Origin: Rhodococcus oxybenzonivorans
GTDB taxonomy: Bacteria; Actinomycetota; Actinomycetes; Mycobacteriales; Mycobacteriaceae
Reading direction: 5' to 3'
Assembly (NCBI RefSeq): GCF_003130705.1
Contig: NZ_CP021354.1
Span: 3,162,001 to 3,226,000, forward strand
Length of the DNA stretch: 64,000 bases
Part shown: positions 35,002 to 43,849 of the stretch, piece by piece
Numbering within the stretch: the first letter of the stretch is position 1
Layout: each line of letters opens with the position of its first letter
Notes under the pieces: model-generated
What the model saw: the letters and a program-made list of their open reading frames with translations, nothing else
What the model was told of the DNA's origin: nothing
Databases searched by the model: none
Made by a program: the position numbers and the translations under genes

Positions 35002-35925
35002 ATGGATCCCGTGATCACACAGTCCGAATTCCGCGGTGACGGTGTCACCCTTGCTGCCGACCGGTGGGATCCACCGACTCAGGGCACCGGCGGATCTGGC
35101 GTCGCCAAGAAGGGCTTGGTCCTGTTGTTGCACGGCGGCGGGCAGACGCGGCATTCCTGGCGGAACACCGGTCGCAGCCTCGCGGCGGACGGGTGGTCCG
35201 CCATTGCTGTGGATGCGCGTGGGCATGGAGACAGTGAGTGGGCACCGGACGGGGACTACGGCATCGATGCGTTGGTCGCCGACCTGACCTCGGTCATCGG
35301 CGAAGTGGGGGAGAAGCCGGTACTTGTAGGTGCCTCGATGGGCGGGATGACGTCGTTGATCGGGCAAGGGGAAAATCCGGAGCTCGCTCGCGGTCTGGTC
35401 TTGGTCGATATCGCGCCGAAGGTGGAAACGGCCGGCACCGCGGAAATCATGGACTTCATGCGCAGTGGCCTCGACGGTTTCGAAAGCCTCGACGACGCTG
35501 CAGCGGCGATCGCGGCGTATACCCCGAACCGTGTCCGCAAGCCCAACCCGCAAGGGTTGCGCAAGAACCTTCGCCTGCGTGAGGGCCGCTGGTACTGGCA
35601 CTGGGATCCGGCGTTCCTGCGCCAGGGTGACGAACCCACTCGCCAAGCCGACTCGAGCGCGCGGTACGCACGCGCCCGGGACGCCGCCGCGGCAATCAGC
35701 GTTCCGACGATGCTCGTCCGTGGCAAGCAATCCAATGTGGTCAGTGAAGAAGGCGCCAAGGAGCTGCTCGAGCTGATTCCGGCCGCCACGCTGATCGATG
35801 TCGCGGGGGCAGGTCATATGGTTGCCGGCGACGACAACGATGTCTTCAGTGGGGGATTGAAAGATTTTTGGACGAAGACGTTGTCGCAACGCGTCACTGA
35901 TGATGCGGGTCGAGGCCTCGAATGA
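35002..35925 (+). CDS. α/β-hydrolase
   Basis: 307-residue α/β-hydrolase. LLLHGGGQTRHSW forms the oxyanion region, VGASMGGMT holds the nucleophile Ser, and DVAGAGHMVAGDDND the catalytic His. It resembles soluble esterases/lactonases and C-C bond hydrolases; the substrate is unknown. ATG 35002 has TGAGGA five bases upstream and is preferred over ATG 34984. It is separated from the main island by remnants and has its own palindromic upstream sites, so its link to terpene breakdown is uncertain. Confidence 0.88.
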   Translation: MDPVITQSEFRGDGVTLAADRWDPPTQGTGGSGVAKKGLVLLLHGGGQTRHSWRNTGRSLAADGWSAIAVDARGHGDSEWAPDGDYGIDALVADLTSVIGEVGEKPVLVGASMGGMTSLIGQGENPELARGLVLVDIAPKVETAGTAEIMDFMRSGLDGFESLDDAAAAIAAYTPNRVRKPNPQGLRKNLRLREGRWYWHWDPAFLRQGDEPTRQADSSARYARARDAAAAISVPTMLVRGKQSNVVSEEGAKELLELIPAATLIDVAGAGHMVAGDDNDVFSGGLKDFWTKTLSQRVTDDAGRGLE

Positions 35926-35993
35926 ACCTGCCAGAGGGTGATTTGGGCCGATCTGGACGGCGATCGCATAACCCGGCGGCCATGGTGGGGAAT

Positions 35994-36299
35994 CTATAGG
36001 TGCGCCAGCATGGGGAGCAGGGCGATCGCGGAGACGGTGATCCCCGCGGCGCCGGCTACGACGCCCAGTAGGGCCCGCAACGATGCCGCCTCGTCGTCGA
36101 CCACTGCGGACCGCGAGGTGGCGATGGCGCCGCAGACCACCGCGGCTACTCCGAAGAGGAAGCCGAGTCCGACCACCCAGAACGACGCAACGGACAATGC
36201 GCCCAGGGCGATCGACACGGTCGGCAACCGCGAACCATGCTGCTTCCGGTTCTTGTTGCCGTCGACGGAGGAACACCGGCGGGAAACGGCGGCGGTCAT
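35994..36299 (-). CDS. Small DUF4190-like membrane protein
   Basis: 101-residue protein with a basic N-terminus and two predicted membrane helices: SIALGALSVASFWVVGLGFLF and an alanine/valine-rich continuation, then LRALLGVVAGAAGITVSAIAL. The pattern fits DUF4190-type small actinobacterial membrane proteins of unknown role. AAGGAGG immediately precedes the ATG. It is the only gene reading away from the CIRCE element 180 bases upstream on its strand. Confidence 0.65.
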   Translation of the reverse strand: MTAAVSRRCSSVDGNKNRKQHGSRLPTVSIALGALSVASFWVVGLGFLFGVAAVVCGAIATSRSAVVDDEAASLRALLGVVAGAAGITVSAIALLPMLAHL

Positions 36300-36478
36300 G
36301 ATCCTCCTTCTCACGGTGGGCGAGTCGGGTCGACGGGGGCAGATTGGTTCAACGAGACGGATGCGTCTTCAGCAACTGTTCGGGCGCAACGGGAACTGTG
36401 TGGTCGAAGCCGTTTCGGTGGTCGTTGGTTGCGACTCAGTCGGGGGTCTCCTGCTTGTGACGTAGACCCCATACGAAT

Positions 36479-36505
36479 TTAGCACTCGTGCGGTGTGAGT
36501 GCTAA
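36479..36505. promoter_or_regulatory. CIRCE element (HrcA operator), orphan
   Basis: TTAGCACTC, nine bases, GAGTGCTAA: an exact 9-9-9 CIRCE consensus, the binding site of the heat-shock repressor HrcA, which normally stands before groES/groEL or dnaK. No chaperone gene is present within several kb on either side. A run of seven Ts follows the right arm, so on the + strand it could also fold as a terminator hairpin. Confidence 0.85.
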
Positions 36506-36845
36506 CTTTTTTTGCTAAGTAATTTCACGACCCCCCGCCCGCTGCGTACGTGCATCGACCGCCGGGCTCTTGGCTATGAATTCGCCGAGGCCCGAAGGGT
36601 GGCGGTGCTGGCTCGATTGTCGAGCGAAGGGCGCTTCGTTGCCTGGGGCTGAGGCGGTTCCCGCGACGTCGGTGAGTGCGAATGCCGATCCGTGCCGGCA
36701 CGGCAGGGTGGGGCGCATGTTTTCATCCGGTTGAGGTGCGGGCGAAGTATCGACGAGAGAACACCCGTGTCGAGTCCGTCCGCACCCGTTATCGTGACAC
36801 GGACGATACGCGGTACACTGACGGCACCAGGCGGAGGTGATGCAC
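36506..36845. other. Intergenic region between CIRCE and the RES-Xre pair
   Basis: About 340 bases without a convincing gene. The last ~60 bases should hold the promoter of the antitoxin gene; a GGAGG lies at 36833-36837. Confidence 0.45.
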
Positions 36846-37442
36846 ATGCTCGTCGACCGAGATCGGGTCCGCGACTCGATCCATGCCTTGTCGGACCCGG
36901 ACCTCGTGGAGCTGCTGGTCGAGGAGTTCTCCCGCCGGCCGGCCCTGCGTCCGGTCCGTGACGATGTGACGGCGCTGCTGTCCATGAGCCCTGCGCTGGC
37001 ACGTCAGCAGGAGCGTGCGGTCGCGAACCCGGCCGCCACGGCCGTGGCCCGCACGCGGATCGTCGCGTCGGTGCTGAACTCGATCGTCGACCAGCACGAG
37101 ATGCTCGACTCCACCGCCGTTAGTCGTGTCCTGGGGAAGGCGGTAACCAGCCGGAACACCGCCAGCCGCCTGTCGGCGGCCGGCACGGTGATCGCGCTGC
37201 CGGTATCGGGGCACAAGCTGTATCCCGCCTTCCAGTTCGATCCCGAACGCCGGCAGGTCCGTCCGATCGTCGCCGAGATCAACCGGGCCCTCGGTGCGAA
37301 GGAGGACCCGTGGGGGGTGGCGTCCTGGTGGCTGAACCCGACCGACTTCGCCGACGACCCGCGATCACCGGCGGCGCTGGCCGTCGCAGGCGGGCACGAT
37401 CAGGATCTGCGGGACATGGCCGACGACGTGACGCAGGACTGA
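36846..37442 (+). CDS. Xre/MbcA-ParS-type antitoxin of a RES-Xre system
   Basis: 198-residue protein. The middle and C-terminal part (VLGKAVTSRNTASRLSAAG, then VSGHKLYPAFQFD and EINRALGAKEDPWGVASWW) is the antitoxin domain that pairs with RES toxins, with the family's C-terminal W and N-P-rich tail. The N-terminal ~90 residues are helical, as in the mycobacterial MbcA-like proteins. ATG 36846 is eight bases after GGAGG; GTG 36837 and ATG 36840 are closer alternatives. The toxin gene follows after six bases. Confidence 0.85.
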   Translation: MLVDRDRVRDSIHALSDPDLVELLVEEFSRRPALRPVRDDVTALLSMSPALARQQERAVANPAATAVARTRIVASVLNSIVDQHEMLDSTAVSRVLGKAVTSRNTASRLSAAGTVIALPVSGHKLYPAFQFDPERRQVRPIVAEINRALGAKEDPWGVASWWLNPTDFADDPRSPAALAVAGGHDQDLRDMADDVTQD

Positions 37443-37448
37443 ACCCGC

Positions 37449-38087
37449 GTGAGCTACCCGGATCCACCCACCCCGTTGCCTGCTGCCCTGATCACCACGA
37501 TTCCCGCCGATACCTCGCTGTGGCGCATCCACACCGCCACCCGCGATGCCGCGGGGTTGAACCCCACCGCCCGACCTCGTGCCCGGGTCGGGGGCCGGTT
37601 CGACAGTCTCGACGGCTCCTACGCGTACCTGTACCTCGGTGACAGTCCGGGCGCGGCGGTCGCCGAGACGCTCTGCCGCAACCTGCCGGTCGACCAGTCA
37701 CCGCGCCTGATCCCGCGGGCGAAGATCGCCGGCCGGGTGCTGAGTGAACTGCGGACCACCCGCACGGTGGAGGTCGTGGATCTGAGCGGGACGGGGGCGT
37801 CCCGGATCAACGCCGGTGCCTGGTTGTCCAAGTGTGACCCTTCCGGGTATCTGCACACCCGCCGGTGGGTGGCCGCGATCCTCGCCGCGAACCCCGATGT
37901 CGATGGTGTGCAGTATCGGCCGCGGCACGACGAGAACACTCTCGCCTGGATGCTGACCGATGCTCCTGCCGCACACATCCACCCCGCCGTCAGCGCCGTC
38001 GGAGGCGTGATCGCGCTCGACTCCGCCGACGGGCACTACCTGTTGGGTGCGATTCTCACCTCGCATAACGCCGCGCTCGGACCGTGA
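37449..38087 (+). CDS. RES-domain toxin (NAD+-degrading type)
   Basis: 212-residue RES-domain protein. LWRIHTA, GGRFDSLDGSYAYLYLG and AVAETLCRN provide the Arg and Glu positions of the family, and the C-terminal VGGVIALDSADGHYLLG region follows. Known RES toxins (MbcT, Res) consume NAD+ and stop growth until neutralised. The GTG start lies six bases after the antitoxin stop, the usual order and spacing. The pair lies beside an IS remnant at the island edge. Confidence 0.88.
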   Translation: MSYPDPPTPLPAALITTIPADTSLWRIHTATRDAAGLNPTARPRARVGGRFDSLDGSYAYLYLGDSPGAAVAETLCRNLPVDQSPRLIPRAKIAGRVLSELRTTRTVEVVDLSGTGASRINAGAWLSKCDPSGYLHTRRWVAAILAANPDVDGVQYRPRHDENTLAWMLTDAPAAHIHPAVSAVGGVIALDSADGHYLLGAILTSHNAALGP

Positions 38088-38456
38088 TCTAGCCGTGCGA
38101 CAGCAGTTAGCGGCACGCTGGGTGACTGGGCTTCTTTCCTGATGGCTGTCAGTTGGTCGAGGGAAGCGTCCGTCGACCGTCGGATTCGGTGACATCGCGG
38201 TGCGTCGTAGTCGGTGGCCATGCATGTCTGCCAACGGACACGTCAGAATCCTTGTAGGCAGTCAGTTCGCTCCGGTTGGGCGGACACGGTTTCTCCGGAT
38301 CAGTGGACACGAGAAATCCGGGTCGGCGGCCACGAAACCGCTGATTGACACGCTGGCGTCAATACCGGGCGGGGTTCCTTCGCGCGAGTTGGCTTGGTTT
38401 GCCGCGCAAACCAACCGACCGAAGGAACCCCGAGACCCAAGTGTGCCAGGGAAGTG
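38088..38456. other. Intergenic region before the IS21-type remnant
   Basis: No gene is supported. The last part holds a strong nested hairpin (38370-38432) and probably the left part of the insertion element. Confidence 0.4.
38370..38432. repeat. Nested inverted repeat upstream of istA remnant
   Basis: The outer arms are perfect over 13 bp (CGGGGTTCCTTCG / CGAAGGAACCCCG), and an inner hairpin has 8-bp arms (TTGGTTTG / CAAACCAA) around CCGCG. It ends 24 bases before the transposase start and could be a transposon regulatory structure or terminator. Confidence 0.6.
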
Positions 38457-39560
38457 ATGGAGATCTTGGAAGCCTACGACCTGACCCAGTGTGCGCATTC
38501 AGCGGCGCAGCTGGTCGGGTGTGACGAAAAGACGGTGGCCCGGTATGTCGAGCTCCGCGACACCGGCCACAACCCGGCCGACCGCGCGCGCCGCGCACGC
38601 TCGATCGACCCCTACCTCGGGAAGATCGAGGAGCTGGTGGATCCCTCACAGGGCCGAACCAGGGCGGACGTGGTGCACGAGCGGCTCACCGCGATGGGCT
38701 TCGACGGCACCGACCGCACCACCCGCCGCGTGGTCGCCGAGCTCGAGGCGACCTACCGGGCCGGGCACCGCCGAAAGTATCGACCTGGGGACACTCCCAC
38801 GCAGTGGGGGAGGATCCCGGAGCCGGGCATGTGGCCGGGAGTTCGATTGGGGCGAGGGCCCACGGGTGGGTGGCCGGCGAACCCAACTGTTCTGCGCATG
38901 GTTGTCGTGGTCGAGGTTCGACGGTGGTGGCGCCGGCGTGGGACCAGCAGCTCCCGACGTTGATCTCCTGCCTGGACACCACACTGCGCCGCATCGGTGG
39001 GGCACCGACGTATCTGCTGACCGACAATCCCCGAACCGTCACGATGGACCGGATCGCCGGCATCCCCGTCCGGCATCTCGACATCGTCTCCGCAGGAAGA
39101 CATTACGGCTGCGTCGCGCACACCTGTGAACCGTTCGACCCGGAAGGGAAGGGCGGCGCCGAGCACACGGTCAAGATCGCGAAGGCCGATCTCGTCCCGA
39201 CGAAGGCGAACCTGCTCGAGGAATACCCGAGTTGCGCCGAGCTCCTCGACGCATGTGAGCGGTGGTGCGAGAAGGTCAACGCCCGCTCGCACCGCCCGCT
39301 CGCACCGCGCGGTCGGGGTGGCCCCGGCCGAGCGGTTGGCCACCGAACTCGGCTGGCTGCACGTGCTGCCCGAGGATCCGCATCTGCTCGCACTCGGCGA
39401 GGAGCGCCTCGTCGGGTTCGACTAGACCGTCAGCTGGGGCAACGTGCGGTATTCGACCCCGGACGGGCACCAAGGGGTGAAGGTGTGGTGCCGGGTCACC
39501 GGCGACGACTTGGTGATTGTCGCCCGCACCGGAACCGGTGTCGCGGAGAGTGACCCCTAG
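38457..39560 (+). pseudogene. IS21-family transposase (IstA-like), decayed
   Basis: The N-terminal part is intact from ATG 38457: helix-turn-helix residues AAQLVGCDEKTVARYVEL, then RTTRRVVAELEATYR. The catalytic-domain similarity (FDWGEGPR, LFCAWLSWSRF, then AGHYLLTDN-type YLLTDNPRTVT) continues in other frames, with shifts near 38835 and 38915. A 13-bp tandem duplication at 39282-39307 gives another shift, and an in-frame TAG lies at 39423 before the C-terminal segment (VRYSTPDGHQGVKVW) ends at 39560. No istB partner is visible. The element is inactive. Confidence 0.8.
39282..39307 (+). repeat. 13-bp tandem duplication inside istA remnant
   Basis: CCCGCTCGCACCG occurs twice in direct tandem. 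The duplication shifts the transposase frame between EKVNARSHR and the true continuation AVGVAPAERLATEL. Confidence 0.8.
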
Positions 39561-39566
39561 AGGGAA

Positions 39567-40022
39567 TTGGTAGGAGGGGGTCAGGACGGCAAGCCGCGCG
39601 CTCGGTTCGCGTTCGATGCCGGCGGCCACGTCGATGCCCTGCGCGGCGAGTTGCGCACCATCGCCGCACACGGCGCTGTGCCCGTCGTCTTCGCCGGCGA
39701 GGTCCAAGACGACATACTGCGGTTGAGCGAAATCATGGGAACCCGCACCAACGGGCTGAAGGGATTGTCGATTCCGCCGAACTCGGGCCTCGGTGGACGC
39801 GCACTCGCACGCCGCGCCGGTGTCGGTGCACGACTACTACCGGTTGCGCACACGGACGTCACGGTCGGCTCGCCGAGCCGGGCACTGTTCACCTGGAACG
39901 GCCCGGTCGTCACCGACCTCGAATCACGCGCCCTCGCCGGCCGGGGTGACCCTCAGTGGGACGAGTTGATGCAGTGGCTTCACGAGAACATCACCGCTGA
40001 ACCGATACACTGCCGGTACTGA
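39567..40022 (+). pseudogene. Fragment of a GAF-domain LuxR-type regulator
   Basis: A 151-residue frame contains LRTIAAHGAVPVVFAGEVQDDILRLSEIMGTRTNGLKGLSIPPNSGLGGRALA in overlapping pieces, which resembles the GAF-like sensor region of actinobacterial LuxR-family regulators. After GLGGRALARRAG the frame no longer fits and no helix-turn-helix follows. It is probably a broken gene left after IS activity. Confidence 0.45.
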
Positions 40023-41236
40023 TGGCCTTCACCCCACCCCTGGTCGACCTGACAGACCGAGAATCCGGAGCCTTCTCCGCTCCGCTTGGACCGAACAACG
40101 GATTCGGCCAACACGCGGGCTGGCTCATCAGACGACCACGTTCAAACGAACCGTGGAAAGTGAAAACGCATGTACCCCGGATCGCCTGGTCTACACAGGC
40201 AGGCTTTCGACTGGGTATTCAGGACCTCCCAGGGCACCCTCGACGCGACTGCGATCACGGTTCTCCAGCAGCAACTACACCCAGGAGATCCTGTCGTCGG
40301 CACACCGGAACTCGTCTTCGGCGGCTCGGACGGTCCCTGAATCAATTTTTGGCATGAGACCAAGCGGAAACGATGACCGGGGCGGATCCTCCGAGCGTCG
40401 GGTTCCCAACCCGTACCGTAAGCGGATCCATGACCGGACAGTGTGGAGCGGTTCACGGCAGAGGGCGCTGGCCGCTCTCGATCCGTTGCTTCCGCACCCT
40501 GAACTCGTCCTCCGAAATCTCTGCCAACCCCGGCACCGTAGGACCGGCCCATCCACCGTCGACGGTGGTCGGGCAGAATCCGACGGCGAAGCTCGCTGGC
40601 TCATCCTCGAGACCCACCCAATCCACCTTGACGTGTTGCAGCGTCGGGTCGGTGATTCGCCCAGGATGTCCATGAAATAGCAGGGCAGGTCGCGACGCCG
40701 GATTGAGAATGTCGCGATCGGTGTCCTGCCCCCTATGGGCCACCGGCGTACCGCGCTGTATCCGCTTCGTCGCGATCGCCTCGTCCTGCTTCACTTCGTC
40801 AGTATCCGTGCCGCTCGAGCGACTCGGCGAAGGAATCGCCCACGGAATGGACCGGGTGGCTGGCAGCCCCCGTCGGGAGCGATTGACGGTCATCGATAGC
40901 GGATCCGTCACCGGGCGTCTCACTCGTCGACCTGGCGGGGTGTTCCGGCGACCCACTCTCCCTTAGGGACGGGTGCACCCAGAGCGTGAGGACGACACGC
41001 GCACAGTGACCACTGTTGTCGCCACGTCGGTGTGTATCGGCCTGGCCGACGAGGATCGCCGTCGACATCGTCGACTAGCGTTGGACTGCCTGTTCATCAC
41101 GCAGGTGGCGGGATGGTCGTGAGCGGTTCGTTACCGGCCGGACAATCGGCGGGTTCAGATAGTTAACGCGTCGTTTCTACTGTCGCTCGAAATGCCGAAG
41201 CATCCGGTTCGGCACCGTCCCACAAGGAGAGCCACG
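40023..41236. other. Degenerate intergenic region
   Basis: About 1.2 kb with no clear gene. Two possible remnants are a 56-residue + frame at 40170-40340 (MYPGSPGLHRQAFDWVF at the start, FGGSDGP at the end) and a reverse frame ending at 40453 whose last ~60 residues (VDWVGLEDEPASFAVGF, VPGLAEISEDEFRVRK) look protein-like. Neither family is recognised. Confidence 0.35.
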
Positions 41237-42073
41237 TTGTCCTACGTCAAGCCATCCGACTTGGTCACGGCGATGATCGATGCTGGTGCGTCCAAGGTGT
41301 TGATGTCCACACGCGACACCGTGATTCGCGCCTATATGGGAGGCGCGATACTCGCCCTCGGTGCGGTCTTCGCCGTCACGGTCGGCGTGCAGACCGGTCA
41401 GCCGCTCATCGGTGCGCTGCTCTTCCCTGTCGGTTTCTGCATGCTGTACCTCCTCGGCTACGACCTCCTCACCGGTGTCTTCGTGCTCGCCCCGATGGCC
41501 TGGCTCGACAAGCGGCCCGGGATAACCGGTGTCGGGGTGCTCCGGAACTGGGGCCTGGTGTTCCTCGGCAACTTCCTCGGCGCGTTCACGGTCGCCGTGA
41601 TGATGGCGATCGTCTTCACCTATGGATTCGCAACCGAGCCCAACCAGATCGGCGAGGCCATCGGCCATCTCGGCGAATCGCGCACACTCGGTTACGCCGA
41701 GTACGGTGCCTCGGGCATGCTGACCCTGTTCATACGCGGTGTCCTGTGCAACTGGATGGTGTCGACGGGGGTTGCCGGGGCAATGATCGCCACCGACATC
41801 CCCGGCAAGGTCATCGCAATGTGGATGCCCGTCATGCTGTTCTTCGCAATGGCATTCGAACATTCCGTCGTCAACATGTTCCTGTTTCCCTCGGGCCTGC
41901 TGCTCGGCGGCGACTTCACCCTCCTCGACTACCTGATCTGGAATGAAATCCCCACCGTGCTCGGCAACCTGGTCGGCGGATTGATTTTCACCGGCCTGGC
42001 CCTGTACCTCGCGCATCGGCGCACCGCACCCACACCCGTTGTCGCCCGCGACGCAGAGCTCGAGACCCTCTGA
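41237..42073 (+). CDS. Formate/nitrite transporter (FNT) family channel
   Basis: 278-residue integral membrane protein with six helices in the FNT pattern. It contains VIRAYMGGAILALGAVFAV, GYDLLTGVF, the NWMVSTG segment with the pore region and AFEHSVVNMF before the last helices. FNT proteins conduct formate, nitrite or hydrosulfide, often with protons. A TTG start at 41237 with AAGGAGA six bases upstream fits best; an upstream ATG at 41192 would add an unlikely basic stretch. Its neighbours give no clue to the anion. Confidence 0.88.
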   Translation: MSYVKPSDLVTAMIDAGASKVLMSTRDTVIRAYMGGAILALGAVFAVTVGVQTGQPLIGALLFPVGFCMLYLLGYDLLTGVFVLAPMAWLDKRPGITGVGVLRNWGLVFLGNFLGAFTVAVMMAIVFTYGFATEPNQIGEAIGHLGESRTLGYAEYGASGMLTLFIRGVLCNWMVSTGVAGAMIATDIPGKVIAMWMPVMLFFAMAFEHSVVNMFLFPSGLLLGGDFTLLDYLIWNEIPTVLGNLVGGLIFTGLALYLAHRRTAPTPVVARDAELETL

Positions 42074-42091
42074 ACGCCGTGGGGCGCGGGT

Positions 42092-43075
42092 CTACGGCAA
42101 TTTCTCGATAGTCACCCAACTGGGGTCTATGCCCGCTCGGAAACCCTTCCACGATGGGCGGTGGAGCCGCCGGTTCGGGGTGAACTCGCGGTACTCGACG
42201 GTGCCGACGAGAATCGGTTCGACCCAGCGGGCGTGACGGGCAAGCTCATCGGGGACCTGGTTGTCGAACGGACTGGTGGGGCGTTCGAATGGTCGGAGCA
42301 GCGCAAGCGTCCGCCGCCGGTCGGCTTCACTGAAGCCGGAGCCGACCTCCCCGACGAACACCAAGCCGACCCCATCTCGGTGGGCACCGACGATCAGCGA
42401 CCGCAGCCCACCGCGGCCGGTCGCCTCCCACCCGCCGACGATCACCTCTGCGCTGTTGAGGAGCGCGGTCTTCACCCAGTCCGGTGAGCGGCGTCCAGGG
42501 AGATACGGCGAGGTCACCCTTTTCGCGACGATCCCGTCGAAACCCTGCTCGTCGGCCACCTCGAGCATTGCCTCGCCCCCAGCGTCGACCCAGTACGGGG
42601 CCACATGCACGACCTCGCTTTCGAGACCGGCGTCGGCCAGGAGCTGTCGGCGCTCGAGGTAGGGCCATCGCAGGATCGGAGCCCCCCGGTGCGCCATCAG
42701 GTCGAAGACGCAATATGCCAGGCCAGTCGCGGCCGCGACAATCTCGCCGTCTATTGCCACGCCACGGCCGGCGTCTATGTCGGAGAGTCCGACGGCGATC
42801 TGCGAGTACTCGGCGGTGATGTCGGCACAGTTGCGGCTGAATAGATTCACGGAGACTGCGGTGACCGTCGCGACGGCGCGGACGCCGTCGAACTTCATCT
42901 CCACCGCCCAGTCGTCCCCACACGGAGGAGGGCCGAGCGTCGCCAACATCGGTTTTACCGGGCGCAGAGGCAGTGCGGGCCGATGGATTGCCACCCTCCC
43001 GATTCTGCCCCCGTACTCAACCGACGGCAGTGCCCGCGGTGCGCGAAAGCGGTGCGAAGAGATGGACGGGCACAC
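42092..43075 (-). CDS. ATP-dependent DNA ligase (LigC-like)
   Basis: Up to 327 residues. VEMKFDGVRAV holds the adenylated Lys (KxDG). IDGEIVA, FDLMAHRG, DGIVAKR and PDWVKTA are the following ligase motifs, and a C-terminal OB-fold region ends REFTPNRRLHRPSWKGFR. Small ligases of this type act in repair or non-homologous end joining in actinobacteria. The true start may be GTG at 42994, because the first ~27 residues of the longest frame are atypical. No Ku gene is visible nearby. Confidence 0.88.
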   Translation of the reverse strand: MCPSISSHRFRAPRALPSVEYGGRIGRVAIHRPALPLRPVKPMLATLGPPPCGDDWAVEMKFDGVRAVATVTAVSVNLFSRNCADITAEYSQIAVGLSDIDAGRGVAIDGEIVAAATGLAYCVFDLMAHRGAPILRWPYLERRQLLADAGLESEVVHVAPYWVDAGGEAMLEVADEQGFDGIVAKRVTSPYLPGRRSPDWVKTALLNSAEVIVGGWEATGRGGLRSLIVGAHRDGVGLVFVGEVGSGFSEADRRRTLALLRPFERPTSPFDNQVPDELARHARWVEPILVGTVEYREFTPNRRLHRPSWKGFRAGIDPSWVTIEKLP

Positions 43076-43117
43076 CGCTGCATACCGAGCGGTGTGCCTT
43101 CTCGACCATCCGGCAAG

Positions 43118-43747
43118 TCACGCCATCTCGGGGACGTGCAGGTGGGCGATGGCGAGCTCGAACTCGCACGTGTCGAGCACCTCGGCGTTCGCCTCGCGGA
43201 CTGTTTCGTCGCGGATGCTGTCGACGCGTTCCCTGTTGCGTTCCATCGCTTCGGCGCTGTCGAATGTCAGCGACGACACCCCGCGACCTGCGGCGTGATC
43301 GAGCATCAGGCTGGCGCTGCAAAAGCCGTCGAGTTCCTCCATCTTGGGTAGTGCTGCCATTTTCCACATGTCGACGCCGCGGTCCATGTGGGCGGGCTCG
43401 GTCTTGATCCACGTGACGCGGCAGCAGGCCCCGCGCTCCGAATGGTGGTCGCGATGCATGACCGCGATGTCCCACCGCGACACCTCGGTGGTGCCGTGGA
43501 AAATTTCGGCGGCGGTGTCACGCAGATTCTGCACCGGTCCCTCGCTGGCGCGTAGAGATTCCTCGTCCCGCCACGAGCTGGTCGCGATGCATCGGCCCGA
43601 ATCACGATCGACGAGAAGGGACATACCGAGACAGCCCTCGATGTCCGCCAGTGCGGGCATCACGGTGTCCCGAATGTGCTTGATCCCGGCGTCGATGTAC
43701 GACGGGTGCGAATGAATTGTGGTTGAGCGTGCGAACACGATCGGCAC
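43118..43747 (-). CDS. Protein with two antibiotic-biosynthesis-monooxygenase-like (dimeric α/β-barrel) repeats
   Basis: 209-residue protein. The first half (FARSTTIHSHPSYIDAGIKH, GCLGMSLLVDRDSGRC, TSSWRDEESLRAS) and the second half (GFCSASLMLDHAAGRGVSSL, FDSAEAMERNRERVDS) have the same strand-helix pattern, typical of a tandem ABM-like ferredoxin fold. Function is unknown; relatives include haem-degrading or stress proteins. The GTG start follows GAGAAAGG. It may be co-transcribed with the ligase gene 43 bases on. Confidence 0.65.
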   Translation of the reverse strand: MPIVFARSTTIHSHPSYIDAGIKHIRDTVMPALADIEGCLGMSLLVDRDSGRCIATSSWRDEESLRASEGPVQNLRDTAAEIFHGTTEVSRWDIAVMHRDHHSERGACCRVTWIKTEPAHMDRGVDMWKMAALPKMEELDGFCSASLMLDHAAGRGVSSLTFDSAEAMERNRERVDSIRDETVREANAEVLDTCEFELAIAHLHVPEMA

Positions 43748-43849
43748 CTTTCTCCTCAGGGCGGCGCCGACACGGCGTCGCCGGTCATTCCCCGTGTTTC
43801 ACACTGCTCTTCCAATCCGCCGGAGGCAATGGGCGGCTCCGCCTCTGCT

